Part shown: piece after piece, positions 25,370 to 38,581 of the stretch
Numbering within the stretch: the stretch's first letter is position 1
Layout: every line of letters starts with the position of its first letter
Source of the DNA: Oryzias latipes
Lineage: Eukaryota > Chordata > Actinopteri > Beloniformes > Adrianichthyidae
Direction: 5' to 3'
DNA: 64,000 nt
NCBI RefSeq assembly: GCF_002234675.1
Contig: NC_019859.2
Span: forward strand, 28,143,973-28,207,972
The notes under the pieces: model-generated
The model's database searches: none
Told to the model about the DNA's origin: nothing
What the model saw: only the letters and a program-made list of their open reading frames with translations
Translations under genes and position numbers: made by a program

Positions 25370-25455
25370 TAAGCCTTCGCCCACAAGTGGCCGGGATAGG
25401 CTCCAGCAGCCCCGTGACCCTGAAAGGGATAGAACGGATTAGAGGATGGAAAAAA
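25370..25455 (+). repeat. Retroposon 3' tail (LINE/SINE type)
   Basis: Contains GGCCGGGATAGGCTCCAGCA, CCCGTGACCCTGAAAGGGAT and GAGGATGGAAAAA. I recognise this as a common teleost retroposon 3' end. Related fragments occur near 16020 and 52040. Confidence 0.6.
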
Positions 25456-26179
25456 AAAATGAAGTAAATAAGTATATCTTTATTTTTAAAGCACTTTTCT
25501 CAGAGAGTGACTCACGAAGTATTTGACAAAGTTAAAATAAAACCAGAGAAACAAAACAAAATTAAAGCCACGAGCGGCGTTGTATAGACGCTACCCGCCC
25601 TCGCTGCCCGCCTCCATGCATCACTTGCCGCCTAGGTCTAAGTGCCACCGCTGCTCACACCACCCACCTTTGACCCGACCTCACTTGCTGGGACGCAACC
25701 CTGCACCTCAAACTCCCCCTTCATTTTGGCGCAGAAACTGCCTGAAAGGCGAGGTCTCCCCTGGTTTTAAAACGAGCTTTTGAGAACATAAAATAACATG
25801 CAGGAGTGTAGGGAGTTAAGAGGTTAGAAATATAGTGCGGGGTTTGTCTGTGCAAGGCTCTAAAAATTCAAGTTAAAATCTATCCTGAATGAAATGGGAA
25901 GCCAATGTAGCAAAAAAAGCGAAGGAGTGACATCAGTTTGCTTATTGATGCCAGTTACTAACATTGCTTTAGATAGAGACTTTTAAGAGATATTGTGTTA
26001 ACACAAGTCAAAAGAGTTACAGTAGTCCAAACGAGAAGAGATAAAAGCATGAATGATAAGCTCAGGGTCAGACTGCAATCAAATTGTTGTCAGTTGAGCC
26101 AAGTTTCTCAGCTGATAAAAACTGTTTTTTACTTGGAGCTTGGATGGAGGTTTTACCATCGTGGCCAAAAGTTTTAAAA
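25456..26179. other. Spacer downstream of B3GNTL1
   Basis: Holds a TTTATTTTTAAAGCACTTTTCTCA-like dispersed repeat near 25475 and a C-rich stretch at 25570-25760. No gene is seen. Confidence 0.45.
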
Positions 26180-26795
26180 ATTACATAAATGTTGGTTTTT
26201 AATGGTTTGGAAGCTTTGTGGATTGAAGCTTTGCCTTTGTTACCAACTTCAATCATTAAATATCTTATACCGATGATTGGTGGGATGATAGAGATATCCA
26301 GAGACAATATTGTAAAGTCTATACTCAACAAATATGCAGATGAGAAAATTCAGTATGTGTTCTCTCCAAGGGAAGTGTTCATTGTTCAGAGATTACTGCA
26401 CTCCACTGTATACGGCTCCTCTGTGGTGGAATTATGGACGTGGACATTCTGTAGATTCATAGTGGCCCATAATGAGGCCTTTAGGCTTCTGCTACAGTGG
26501 TGGTACAGAGCCAGTCAGCTGTTTGTGGATGCTCACACCTCCACCTGTGAGGCACTACTACGTCATCTTACCTACAGTCTCATGGAGCGCCTGGACAAGT
26601 CTAAAAATGTAATTATAAAGTTTAGGGCTGATGCCTGAAGAAGCTCACGCCGCTTGACCTCCACCTTGAGAAAGCACTGGGTACAGAGATTACACTCTGT
26701 TTAAATGGCTGTTAATTGTGGTTCTCTTTTTGAATGTTCTGTTTGTCTGTCTTCTTTTATGGACCGCTTCTCAGTCTGAAATAAAGTGACTTATG
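26180..26795 (+). mobile_element. LINE fragment, ORF2 C-terminal tail
   Basis: The open frame 26189-26638 ends with SQLFVDAHTSTCEALLRHL and MERLDKSKNVIIK. This resembles the C-terminal tail of fish L1/Tx1-type ORF2 proteins (A/SQ.FV....T..ALLR.L....RL..S.N.II). A further piece, SPLRKHW-like, follows in another frame, and AATAAAGTG sits near the end. The assignment rests on memory of this tail and is moderate at best. Confidence 0.5.
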
Positions 26796-28224
26796 AATTG
26801 GAAAAATTGCTTCTTAAGTTTTTATAACAGTAATCTGCATATACTCCAGTATGTTATGAAGAGTGATCACATGAAGTCTTTCTTTGCCATGAAAATGAAT
26901 TTAATTCCGAAAAAAAACTTTCCACTGCATTTCATTGCTGCCATTTAAGGACCTGCTGAGATCATTTCACTAATTGTCTTGCACACTTCTTCCCCCTTAC
27001 CTCCATCCCTGCATCCACCCTCAGCCTGGAAACCTTTGCGGTGAAACCTCATGTTGGTCTTCTTCACCAGGTTCTTCACTTCCTCCACACTCTGTGAGCT
27101 TGCAGTGTGGCCACAAGTCAGATAAGGAGAGTGTTGATCAGGAGCAGAGGAAAAAAACTCAGAAAATACACTGGGCAGGCCATAAGCTCCCTGCTCCACT
27201 TCATTTTAATGCATCCAGTTGCAGACAAATAGATCCATGAACGTCTTTGTTTTCCTTATCCAAACTGGCACTCTTTCAGGGGCCACAGTGTTTAGGCTGC
27301 AGAGGGACAGGCCATCGTAGAAGTATGGAAGGAAAAGGACAGGTTTTGAGTAGTTGAGAAGCAGGAAAAATTCTTAACCCTGCCCAAAAGTCTAGGCCAA
27401 AGTTGTAATAACATTTGTTTTATTTAAATAAGTTCTTTGTTTTGTCTTTCGAAGTTGTTTGCCTTGTCTCTTGTACTTTTCATTCTTACAAATGTGGGGT
27501 GTTGGTGGAAGACTTTAGTGACAATAAAATGCTTCATTTTGTGCAGTTGATTGCTTTTTGACGTCAGGATCATATCTGGAACAAATTGAGATTTTTGTCT
27601 CCAGTTGGTTTACATAGGAAGATCAGATCAAACATCTCCCATTAGAAGAGAACGTCCACCAAGCACTAACCTGCTAGACCAAACAACGGACCTGGCTCGG
27701 GAGTTGGACCTCATGTTTTTTATGTTTTCACGAGAGGCCTTCGACTTGTACAGTGCTTGTTCTGGCTTATAACTTCATACTTGTCAGCTAAGGGAAACCC
27801 TACGGCAGGGTTTGGGAAACTACGATCATATGCTAAACGATTGGATTTAGCCAGCAAAACAGGGATAAATTATATTGTTATTCCCTATTGATGTTTTACT
27901 TTCCTCTGGCATCTTCCCTTACATGGTGCTCTACAAATAAACTGACATTTAAGATGCAAAAAGGGATTGTTTTGTTGTTTTTCTTATGTTCATGTGTGGT
28001 TTCTGAGTCAGACACTCGTTTTTCCCGATCATTCAATCAGAAAATAACTATGAGCTATTGTTTTCCCTGAGGGACATCAACCTGTTGGTGCAACTGGCAC
28101 AAAAATGAGAACAAAAGCCACAGTTTTAGAATAAAAGCTCTAAAAAAAATTTATTTTTTAAATATATGCACTCATTTTTAATCAAGATGACACCGTCTTT
28201 TCATCCAGATTCCATGTTATGTCT
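26796..28224. other. Intergenic, no gene recognised
   Basis: A short minus-strand open frame at 26945-27199 was examined and not recognised. The rest is AT-rich with no repeat I can name. Confidence 0.5.
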
Positions 28225-28360
28225 TTCTATTGTCAAATCAAACTTTATTTATAAAGCACTTAAAGCAAAACACAAAGTGCTTTACATTGAAACAAAACAA
28301 AATAAATAATAAAATAACAAGCATTAAAATTAAAATAAGCACAAAATTAAAAAAAAAAAA
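28225..28360. repeat. Dispersed teleost repeat (AACTTTATTTATAAAGCACTT)
   Basis: Carries the common AAACTTTATTTATAAAGCAC...AAAGTGCTTTACA pair and ends in an A-rich tract. Related starts occur near 25475 and 37120. Confidence 0.55.
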
Positions 28361-28489
28361 AAATAGGGGCCCCCTCCCCATACTTACACACAGCCCCCAC
28401 TCTTTTCACACCTCCCACCCCCTAACTGATGGGGAAAGACAATAAGAAATAGGCTGAGCATAAAAACAAGATGTTGGAAAACACTAATA

Positions 28490-28665
28490 ATTGGAACCTC
28501 CCTCTCTGAACTGCTGCATAACCAGCCAAATGCAGCATCACAGGCGGGGACCGGGATTGTGAGGTGGTTTACCAAAACTTTCCTCGCATCTGCTCCTGGT
28601 CCGGCCCTTCTGTCAAACTGTAGAGCTCTCTGTGGCCCACGAGTCAAACAGTTTGTCCACCCATG
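28490..28665. mobile_element. Truncated hAT terminus
   Basis: Ends GTGGCCCACGAGTCAAACAG then TTTGTCCACCCATG, resembling the GGCCCAC...AGTTTGCCCACCCCTG terminus of a common hAT family. The opposite end was not found. Confidence 0.45.
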
Positions 28666-29379
28666 CCTACAGGGACATTTGCCCTAGACAGCCTGCCTCC
28701 AAGAAGCACTCCTCCTCCTAAATCTCCAACAATGAGATGGCTGTACATATAGGGGTGTGTCTGACGTCATAGATTTGAAACATTTGTCATCTCTTATAGT
28801 TTGGAAAGATGATTGATGACATTTGTCGCTTTTTGTTGCTGGTTTAAAGTAGCCGAGGCCAGTTGTACTAGTAGACAAAGGAACTCGGTTTCTTCCAAAA
28901 AAGGCAGTGTCTGTGTTATGGAGTGGGCGTGTCCTGAGGCTGGGATTGTTGTTTCCTGTTGTGTTGACCCAAACTTGTTCCCTTGCATGACCTCACACAT
29001 CTCCCTCACAGGAAGGATGTGATGCCTTCTCACACGCCCCCAAACACACATACAGAGATTTACTTAAACAGGTAAACAGGTAGCCATCATTAAAGCATTT
29101 CTTTAAAATAAAAAGTCAACAAACTCCAACGGTTTGAATGCTGGTTTGGCCTTGCACACGATGACATCATTTAGGCCTCTCACACAGAGTCATACCCTGC
29201 AGGTTCCTCAGTTATACAGGCATCGTAAAGACAATGCAAGGAAATGGGAAGCCCCCAGAACAGAGTTGGACTTCCAGAAGTTTTCCTGAGCATCGATGTG
29301 AATCCTAAGCAGCTGCAGCACAAAATTGAGTCACGTTCCAGGTCCGTTAAAAGGTGAAAAACAAGGTGGATTCGGAGTA

Positions 29380-32300
29380 ATGGCTGAAGGTAAGACTGAA
29401 CTGAAGAATGGAGTCAGAGTGAGACATGAGACAGAAAGAGGGGAAGAGTGTGGAGTCGGACAACGAGGAGAATAAGTAAATGATTATTTTGCATGTGTCT
29501 CGTGTTAACATCAGAAATACAGCTGAGAGAAAAGAGGAGTCTTCGCTCAGACGGGTGTGGTCTGCACAACTTTGATGGTAAGCTTCTTCTTTCTTTTTTA
29601 AAGGTTTTTCTTCATCGTTCATCTGAATTCAACAGTCAAGTAAACATCAGGCAAGCTGTTTTTATTTATTTATTTTCGAATTTTAGTGGTAAATAACCAC
29701 TCCTAAAGATTCTCAGCTGCTTTTCTGACGGAGCCGTTTTTCTGGTTCTGGATCTGAATTCAAAATAACCTGTAGTGCAAAATCTGAATTTCAAGAAAGT
29801 AAAAAGATCTTTTTTTAAATATTGTCTTATTTTCTGGTTTACAAGTAAAAAAATAATTCTATCAATAACAAAATCATCTTAGTTGAAGAAAACATGTATT
29901 TGTGACAATTTCTTAAAATTAAAATTCCTGGTAAAACCATCTTTCTCACCCAAATGGCAGATTTTATTACTGATTTGAAGAAAATCTGCTAATGGGCTGA
30001 GAATTTTTGACTGCTTTCTAATGGGGCTGTGTTTGCAGTGTACATATTTCCTTAAAAGCTACAAGTAAGAATCATGTAACTCTCTTGTTTGAAATGTTTA
30101 TTGGTATTTTTAGCCAATGTGTTTTGTTGTTGGTAACATTTTGTTCTGTTTTCTCTTCTAAAATACTAACAGGAAATACCTAAAAAAATGTTACTTTACA
30201 GTTTAAAACGATCTTCGAATCAGAATATAAGAAAACAAAACACAGATGAACATAATAAAAATTCAAAAATACTATTGAAATAAATGCAAACAAAACTAGA
30301 CAAAGGATGTATAAGATAAGTGTTAAACTTTTGTTAAATTTTAAAACAATTTAATCAAGAAAATGCTTTTATCTTTGGAGTATTCATTAATTAGGAAAGA
30401 TTTTGGGGTTAACTCGGTCAATGCCTCTTTTGTTTCTTTCCCTGCATACATGTTGGACTGCACTATTTTGTACGAACGTTGTTTTGTCTTTTATCACCGT
30501 CCCCTCTTCATCTCCTTGTTTTATTATCATGGTCTGGGTGAATACGTGATTCTGATTGGCTGCAGGGTGTCCAGTGAAAAGTGATGGTTGACACCTCAAA
30601 AAGCAGTTCTGGTCACATAGCCGGAATGTTCTATATTATTGTGCTGATCTGATGACCAGTTGGTAACTGGAACAACAGAAACTTGGAACATAAGTGGACA
30701 TACATTATTCCAGAGTTCATCACAACAGCACAAAAGATTTCTGTCCTTCAGATTTCACCATCATCAGCAATGTTGCCTTTCATTTTAAACAGTTTGTTGC
30801 CTGTCTTTCTGTCTTGCTTACTTCATTGCTTGATACAGAGTAAATATGTGTTTATAAATAATTGTATTATTAACTAATGAAACAACTTGTGTGTTTGCTC
30901 AAACGCTTTTAGTGATCGGAGTTGTGGGTGTTATCTATAATTTGTGGACTTGGTTTCTTTTAAACAAACTTTTGCTTAATCCTCTGGACAAAAACCAACA
31001 GTGAGAGGTGAACTTTCTGTATAAAAGGATGCTTTGTATCACTCAACATGATGTTTAGCACTTTCCTCTGCTAGTTTGTCTTTATAAACCTGCTGCAGGC
31101 TCTGTAGCTGTTGCCAAGATAATGCATTGCACCACATGTAAAATGGTACACTTCCATGAAAAATGATTAAAACTTCAAAAATAACAAGATTAAAGGATTA
31201 TTATTAGTTTTTTCATAAGTGACCATGGTATAGGCAGGATAATGCCCTTTGAGTTGTCCATTTTCAGATATTAATACACTTCAAAGCGGAAGTGGAAGCA
31301 ACCATCCTCCACTTCCGATTGGACGGTTGTCTGCATCGTCCATTCATTTCTGATAATGGACACTTCATCTGGCATTATCCCTTACTTATAGAATCCCTTA
31401 TTCACTGCTTTCACCTCACCATAACAGTAAAACTATGGATGGTGAACTGACTGAGCTTCCTAATTCCTTTGGAGGGAGTGTTTACCGGTTGGTTTGTACA
31501 TGACTGTGACATATGGTAGCAGACTACCACAGACCCCAATAAGCTCCACTCACATCTTAAGAAACCACCATAGACAAACAGACCATGAACAATCCAATAA
31601 ATCTCTATGGACCCAGTTAGACCCCTGCAGATCATTGTAGAACTCAATGGATTTGCCTAGACCCCTATAGCTTCTTATAGATCCACCAAAACTCAAATAG
31701 ACACTATGTTTTTGCAGACCTCTGCAGACTCATGTCTACCCACGGACTTTTGTGAATCTCTACAAAGGAATGTAGATCTACATATGTTCCTGTAGACCTC
31801 AACTGATTCATGCAGAGTAGACCTTTGCAGATCCTTGTAGACTCCATAGACTTATGTTGACCCCTATTGACTCCTATAAACTCCTGTAAACTCTAACAGA
31901 CCGCCAAAAACTTATTTTTGACTTCAGTCTTGTCTGTCTCCTACAGCTCTGGATCTGTCTGGAGGTTTGAGGATTGTCCTTGTTGGAAAGACCGGATCAG
32001 GGAAAAGTGCCACAGGAAACACCCTTCTCGGCAGAGCTGCCTTTAAGGAGGACCCCAGCCCACTTTCCGTGACCAAACACTGTCAGACTCAGACTGGGGA
32101 GGTTGATGGGACTGTGATCCATGTGGTTGACACCCCGGGGCTGTTTGACACGGGGATTACAGAGGAAGACCTGAAGAGCAGAATAGAGGAGTGTGTGAAG
32201 ATGTCTTTGCCTGGCCCTCACGCCTTCCTTCTAGTGATCAGGCTGGGGGTCAGGTTCACAGAGGAGGAAAGAAATGCGGTCAAATGGATCCAGGAAAACT

Positions 32301-32878
32301 TTGGCGACGACGCCTCAATGTACACCATCATGCTGTTTACGTGCAAGGACCAGGGCAAAGCTGACAATGCCTTAAAGGAGTGCAAGGAGCTGCGCAGGCT
32401 CTCCATCACCTTCGGGCGCCGATATCATTCCTTCAACAACAACGATGCAGACGATCGCTTGCAGGTCACCGAGCTGATCCACATGATCAAGGAGATGGTG
32501 CAGGACAATGGTGGGAAGCACTACACCAATGAAATGTATGAGAAAGCTCAGAAAAAGCTGAGGGAAGAGGAGGAGCGGAGGAGGCAAGAGGAGGAGGCCC
32601 AGAGACTGGAAGAGAGGAAAATGTGGGATGCAGAGCGAGAGAAACAGCAGGAACAGAGAGAAAAGAAGAAGAAGGTCAAAAGGAAGAACGTTCGAGTGGC
32701 AGCGGCTGCTGCAGTGGTGCTGGTGTTTGCCGGGGTGGTGATTGCAGTGGGCGCTGACACCACCGTGGCTCTGGCTTTAGGAGCTCCCGCTCTGCTTCTA
32801 GGTGTCCTTTGTGGCTTAGCTGCCATTTCCATGTGGAAAGGTCTGAATTGCAAAGCTAAAAGGAATGTGGCTGTGTGA
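29380..32878 (+). CDS. GIMAP/AIG1-type GTPase
   Basis: Coding exons 29380-29389 (ATGGCTGAAG, donor GTAAGA) and 31947-32878 (acceptor CTACAG) join in phase to give MAEALDLSGGLRIVLVGK... and 313 residues, the usual GIMAP length. The P-loop GKTGSGKS is at about 17-24, DTPG at 65-68, TCKD at 135-138 and the conserved FNN box near 166-168. A charged coiled coil covers about 203-251, followed by a hydrophobic stretch at about 254-299, likely a membrane anchor. GIMAPs are septin-like GTPases on endomembranes that affect lymphocyte survival and vesicle traffic; substrate proteins of this one are unknown. No defects are seen. A possible 27-bp in-frame exon lies at 29551-29577. Fish have many lineage-specific GIMAPs, so no orthologue symbol is given. 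Confidence 0.92.
31220..31393. repeat. Palindromic MITE-like repeat in the GIMAP intron
   Basis: GGATAATGCC near 31239 faces GGCATTATCC near 31371. Between them GGAAGTGGA faces TCCACTTCC around 31290-31320. The outer AAGTGACCATGGTATA also occurs in reverse near 50785-50805, suggesting one repeat family at both places. Confidence 0.55.
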
Positions 32879-33856
32879 TAGTGAACAATGATCCCGCATG
32901 ACAGCAGACTATGAAGTAAACATACTGTTTAAAATACAAACTATCGTCTCTGTTTTCTTTCATATTTTTTGTTGGTTTCTTCTCATAATATCTCCTAAGT
33001 TTAAAGGAGAAACTGCAGAAACTACAATATCAAATAAGAGCTTTGTGGATGTTGGCGGGTGACAAAGGGAGGTGGAAACAATGGAGAGCATCCTCTGGGA
33101 GCAAATCTATTTTTACTTCTGCGCAAACACTGATGTTAATTTGTGTTCAATGATTAAAAAAACAGCAACATCAAAAAACATGGGAGAAAATAGGAGAAAA
33201 CATCCAAGTAATGTATTTTTTATTCTTCAGAGATAAAAAAAAAGAATACATTATTAAATAAATGAAATGTTCTAGTCTCACTTTCTTTCTGCTACATTTT
33301 TCCTTTGGCAAAATAGCATTTATCAACAAGATAAGAATGCTTTTTAGTAGTTTTATTGAAGTGTTCTGGAAGAAACACTAGTCACTAGGAGGAGTATGGT
33401 GGCCCTGAAGCGCAATCACGCCAATATTTGGGTCACAACAACAATTTAAAAAAGATAAAGCAGAAACATTTTATTTTAGAAATCAAAACAAAATTCCAGA
33501 AAGGTCAAAAGAAAGTTTCAGAAGTCAAGATAAATATTTAAAAAAAAAACACACAATAAAAACCTGATGAAGGGAAGTGCAATGGGACTTCACTGATGAT
33601 TGGATGATGAAGTTTGTCCATCAAAATGTTTTTTAACATTTTCATTTTGATTTCGGGAAACAATTTGGTTTCTGAAACATTTTTGTTGCTTTTGTTTTTT
33701 AGGAGTTTCTAAAAAAGTAATGTTTTTATTGCTTATTTAACTTTTTTAATTGTGGTTGTGATCTTTTTTCCATTGAGGGATTTATTTGCGGGATTTGCAC
33801 TTCAGGGCCACCAAAGAGGAAAGAACAAAAAACAGAAGTGGACCAAATACCTAGAA

Positions 33857-33898
33857 AACACACACACACAAACACACACACACACACACACACACACA
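33857..33898. repeat. CA dinucleotide microsatellite
   Basis: About 42 bp of CA repeats with one AACA interruption. Confidence 0.95.
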
Positions 33899-34479
33899 GA
33901 TCCAACAGCTGCTCACTTAGCCCTGCTGTTGTCCAAAAGTGAAATCTGCTAGTCCCACTTAGTCCCTGACTTCAGATTCACACTGAGGCTGTTTTATTTC
34001 CTCCAAACACACAAACGTTACGGCCTTTGCTCTCTTTGGCCCGTGGGAAGTCTGCCTGCTGTCAGACCTGCATCAAAGTTCATCGGCGAGTGAACAGAAA
34101 CATTTGAAAGAGGTCCAGATTTATTTTGTTTGGTCCAAAGCAGAGTTCAGGTGAGGTTCCACATCTGCCTGGATCGGACCAGGATCAGACCAGAAGCAAA
34201 CCTGCCAGAGTGAATGATGTAAGACAGAGGAACTACAGCAGGTCCAGATGTGGTAACAACTTCAATCACAGCAGATTTAAGCTGGTTTGAGCTGAAATTT
34301 TAGTCTCGGTCTGCTGTTCATCTGAAGTTGTTCATGTTTTTTCTATATTTTTTTCAATTAAAAGCATCTGTGCAGTGCATCAGATTAGTTAGATAAGTGA
34401 CTTTGTTTTTAGACTTAGACTTTTCTCCGCTTTTAGATTAACGGTAAAGTCCTATTAGCTGCTATGCACCAAGGTGTTT

Positions 34480-34725
34480 GATATTTCTTTTTCACATTTG
34501 ACCCCTCCCCTGGGGAAGCAGTGAGCTGCAGACAGACAGGCTCGGGAACCATTTGGTGGTTTAAATCCCCAATCCAACGCCTTAACAATGAGTGCCTGAC
34601 AGGGAGGCATTGGGTCCCATTTCATGAATCTTAGGTATGACTTGGCCATGGATCTGAGCCCACGACTTTCCAATTCCAGGGCAGACACTACCACAAGCCC
34701 ACTGAGCTGGCCAATGGCTGTGGGG
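34480..34725 (-). mobile_element. tRNA-derived SINE-like repeat
   Basis: Read on the minus strand it has CAGCTCAGTGGGCTTGTGG (A-box-like) and GTCGTGGGCTCAGATCC (B-box-like). Then come GTCATACCTAAGATTCATGA, ATGGGACCCAATGCCTCCCT and GGGGAGGGGTCAAATG. This order matches a common fish repeat with a tRNA-like head. Confidence 0.6.
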
Positions 34726-37114
34726 TTCAAACTCCTAAAGGATCCTTAAAACCCACTGCCATTCATCATGATCACTGTCTCTGCACTTGCTGCAAGGACC
34801 TGCTCTTTGCTGACAGCAAACACTGCAGAATCAGCAGCTTAACCTGCTGCAGCCATAACTGCACTTTCAGCTTGACCTCCTGCAGCACCAATCACAAACA
34901 GGGCTGTGTTCCTAACTCTCTGTGCCTGCTTATACATGCCAAAGATGCACTACCTTCATTCCTTTTCATTGCTTTGTCTATTTGTGGACCAGATTGGTGT
35001 CATTTTCCTTTTAGGTGTTGTCAAAACCAATGTAGCCAGCTCTACGTGCAGCTGCCAGGTCCTGCAGATCAGCTTTTCTGCTCAGAGACTGCGACGTGGT
35101 TTGACTGAGCCCAGTGGGTGGTTTTCAAATTAAATGTCCACGTCTAAAAGCTCAGGGAAACTCCCGGGATAAGGTTTTGCCCTTCACAGACCCTGTCTTC
35201 ACCAGCTGATGACTCTCGGCTCCCTGAAAAGGTGAAAAGCAAACTTTAGCTTTTCCCCTATTTCAAATAAGATTTGTGTTCACTTTAGTTACAATCCACC
35301 ACATGCTGACAGACCCCTAACCCTAAAATAAAGTTAAAAAAAACATCATTTAGAGTGTTTATGGTTGAGGGGAAAAATAAACAATATAAAAATGAGTTGT
35401 CTATCATTTTTATCTTTTGGCAAAAACTGAGAAATAAATAGTGATTCCTCCACAGTTTTCTCATTTTCTGAAGTCCTGTTTGAACAATTTTTTTGAGCTG
35501 GAACCCCAATTTATGTAATAAACACTCAAAACCAATTAAACAGTGGGCCCTGAAACAATATTCTATGAAATTTGAACTTTTTGAACAAAATTATGGAAAT
35601 GAAAACACTTTTCCACGATAATTTATTTTTTGGAAAGGGTCTGTAAAAGAATAGCAATATAAAATGTTGTTCCAAGGCGTTGAAGAAATTGAGAGCTGCA
35701 AAACCATCTTTGAACCTCTGATAGTTAGCAGAAAAGAAAATTCCAAACAAGCACACAAAAAAAAGATGTGCGTTATTGCATCAATTTACCACGTTGATTT
35801 TTTGAGGTCAGTAGTCTAAAGCAAATACAGGCACACTTGACTTTCCTAAGCCCGTGCGTTGACTCATCTATTGACAGAATGACAAACTTAACTGATGGGT
35901 AAAGAGACAGAAAGGAAGGACCAACAGAAATGTCACATAAAACAGGTTTGAGGATAAATAAGAAAATAGACAAATGTGAGTAAAACACAAAAAAATACTA
36001 AATTATAGAAAATATTTATGCAAAATTGAAAAGGTCTGAGAAAAAAAAGTGCATTTGTGCCAAAGTAAACAGTGGAGCTGTGGCTCAGTGTGTTCTTAAT
36101 GATCTTTCCCCTGTAAACAAGAGATAAGGACAGCCCTTTAAACTGTTTTGAAGTAAAACAGGTCCGTTCAGTTTTCAAAGAAATTCCCTTTATAAAATAA
36201 CTTTAAAATAACATGTTTTTAAACTATTCAGCTTATGCTTGAACCAAGTGGACCCCTAGGATCACAGCTGTGGCTTCTTGTGGTGCTATTTTATGACGCG
36301 CAGAACACAGGACTTCAGCCTCTCTGAGCTCAAGTCAATGTTATTTTAACTTCCATTCATTTGAAATAATCTTCTAAAAAATGTGAAGCTCTTCAGCTGC
36401 TTATTGACCACAGTCATTCCAGCCACGACCAATCAAATTTGATATTACAAACATTATCCAGGTTCTTACATCTTTCATTCACTATAATTTTGCTTTTTTG
36501 CAATTTTTGCTTTAAATTTATTACAAATCAGTTTGTTTACATATGATTTGGTCAAATTTTGTATCCCTACAGTTTAACTGATTAATCATTAAACCTTCAT
36601 ACTAGCATCATGCTAGCTTGTTTAATTTACTGGACCTGTTTATGTTCATAGTTTTGGCACAGACGTTTTTGTGATTTAAAAAAAAACACAAATAGGCTCA
36701 TATATTCATCATTTTCCACTAACAACTTGCCCTTTAGCAGTTGTTTTTGCTAACAACCACTAGAGGGCACTGTTGGTGTGTGTATTTGTTACTGACAGCA
36801 ACGCAGAAGAAGATTCTCCTACTGAGCTTTATATTTTAATTATTTGCATCAAGACATAATTATTCTTGTTTTTATTTTTTCTGAATATTGCAGGTTGTCA
36901 AACTGGGTTGCAGCGCTGAAAGCATCGTCATTCAGATGCAGTTCCTGCAGTGGATCACAAACCTCACATAAAAGAGCCTATCATGCAAATTCAACTTTTT
37001 GAGCTTTGTTTTTTTCCTGTCCAGCAAATTAAAACACAAGCACATTGCAGCTGAGTGCCTCTTTTTACTATTTTACAATCAGGGTTGCTGGTAACTCTTC
37101 GAGGATGTTAATAA

Positions 37115-37415
37115 TAATAATGTATTGGATTTATCTGTGCTTTTCCAGAGTCTCAAGTGCTTAAAATGTGTCCATTACTCATTCAGTCCTCATTCATGCT
37201 TGGTGATGGTCAGATGGGGCTACTGATGGACCCACATCTGATCATCACTGGAACATTTATACACATTTACACAGCAGTGGAGCCTCGCTGGACGGTGGGG
37301 TGTCGTGTCCAGGGACGCAGCAACGGTTGGTTGGGGGGAGTGGGGATCGAGCCACTAACCTTTCGATCGTTGGCCAACCAGCTCAACCACCTGAACCACT
37401 GCAGCCTTAATATGT
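37115..37415. repeat. Dispersed teleost repeat with tRNA-like box
   Basis: Starts near GTATTGGATTTATCTGTGCTT and passes CTCATTCATGCTTGGTGATGG. It ends GGGGATCGAGCCACTAACCT then TTCGATCGTTGGCCAACC. This layout is a common teleost repeat; a related copy is at 45870-46090. Confidence 0.55.
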
Positions 37416-38581
37416 GCCCCTTTTGTAAGTGATGTTAACTTTATTGAGTTTTTAGCTGTCTTGACAAGGCAAATTTTTAAGTGTATTAAAATGTTCATTC
37501 TTCGAGAAAAGAAAACCCAAAACCTGTCCTCTGAGCACAGGCCCCTCCCAGTCCGTGAAAACGAGTGGGTTCTCACATTGTGAGGTCACAGATGGGGAAC
37601 AGTCCCTCCATGAAGAGTCTGTGCTGCCGGCACCGCCCCCAGGTAAATACACACACACCCACTTACTCCCCAATGCTAGTGGTCACCAGCAAAAACGTTC
37701 CTTTTATATTCGCTTTTTGTTTACTTTCATAAATTACTCATGGTCAATAAAAACAATTTTTTCTCACACAAAAATATACTAGCAAATAACCTTCAATGGA
37801 GAAAACTCAATTTGGCCACTTTTATCAATTATGCCTTCATTTAAATCTCTCCTGTGACAAACTGATTTACATCCTGAGAATGAACTGAAGTGAAAAAACC
37901 CCTGAACACAAACATATGAGAGCCTCACATCTTCATCTATTCAAAGTCTGTGGCGATGGGGGAATATTAGCCGATGCATCTCTCCTAAATTCTACCTGAC
38001 TCCGTTTTTCTCTGTGTCTGTTCAAAACTGCTTGTTTCCACACATTCACATTTCTTCTACCTCTTGACAGTTGAGAAACTGCTTTTACTGATTTTGATCG
38101 TGACCTTGTTCTTCAGATGGATTTGCTGAAGTTAGATCCTTGTTGTTAAATATAAACATGTGCAAATAAAGACTTAAGCATTTAGCACGAAGCTCTATGT
38201 CATGACTTGTAGGATGGACAGACCCAGATGCTGAAACCCAGAATGAGGACAACGTTAGGTAAGAGGCAAGTAAGAGTTTTATTTTCCTTCCAGGAGAGAT
38301 GGTTGTGGCTCGGTATGAGTCATAAGGACTGCGGCGTGAGGCGTGGCTGGAGGTAGTAGCGCGGCTTGGTAGAGCGTGTTGTTTCCACAGTAGTGATGGG
38401 ACGAGCGACACTGGTGCATCAGCACTGTGCCGAGAGCTCAAGAGGGAAACCTTGTATCGGTGCGTGTATTGCTTTAAGAAAGAATCACGTGACCGATCCA
38501 GGAACTGTGTCTTTTGGATGTGCGACGCCAAAGTGTGTTTATCAGGAAACAAACTGTATCAACATGTCGTGGGTTTGTCGG

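Larger units (their letters stand above)
32879..38197. other. Gene-poor interval between GIMAP and the LTR/hAT nest
   Basis: No host gene is recognised. It holds a CA microsatellite, a SINE-like repeat and a tRNA-box repeat listed separately. The rest is AT-rich unique-looking sequence with only short, unrecognised open frames. Confidence 0.55.

Noticed and set aside
26945-27199. 85-residue minus-strand open frame with protein-like composition (SVEEVKNLVKKTNMRFHRKG)
   Set aside because: No family recognised, no splice or start context, no neighbouring exon; kept out of the gene list.
31400-31930. Repeated CTATAGACC/GTAGACC-like words before the main GIMAP exon
   Set aside because: A degenerate low-complexity tract (CCTGTAGACT-type words) with no stable unit length; noted but not called as a distinct element.
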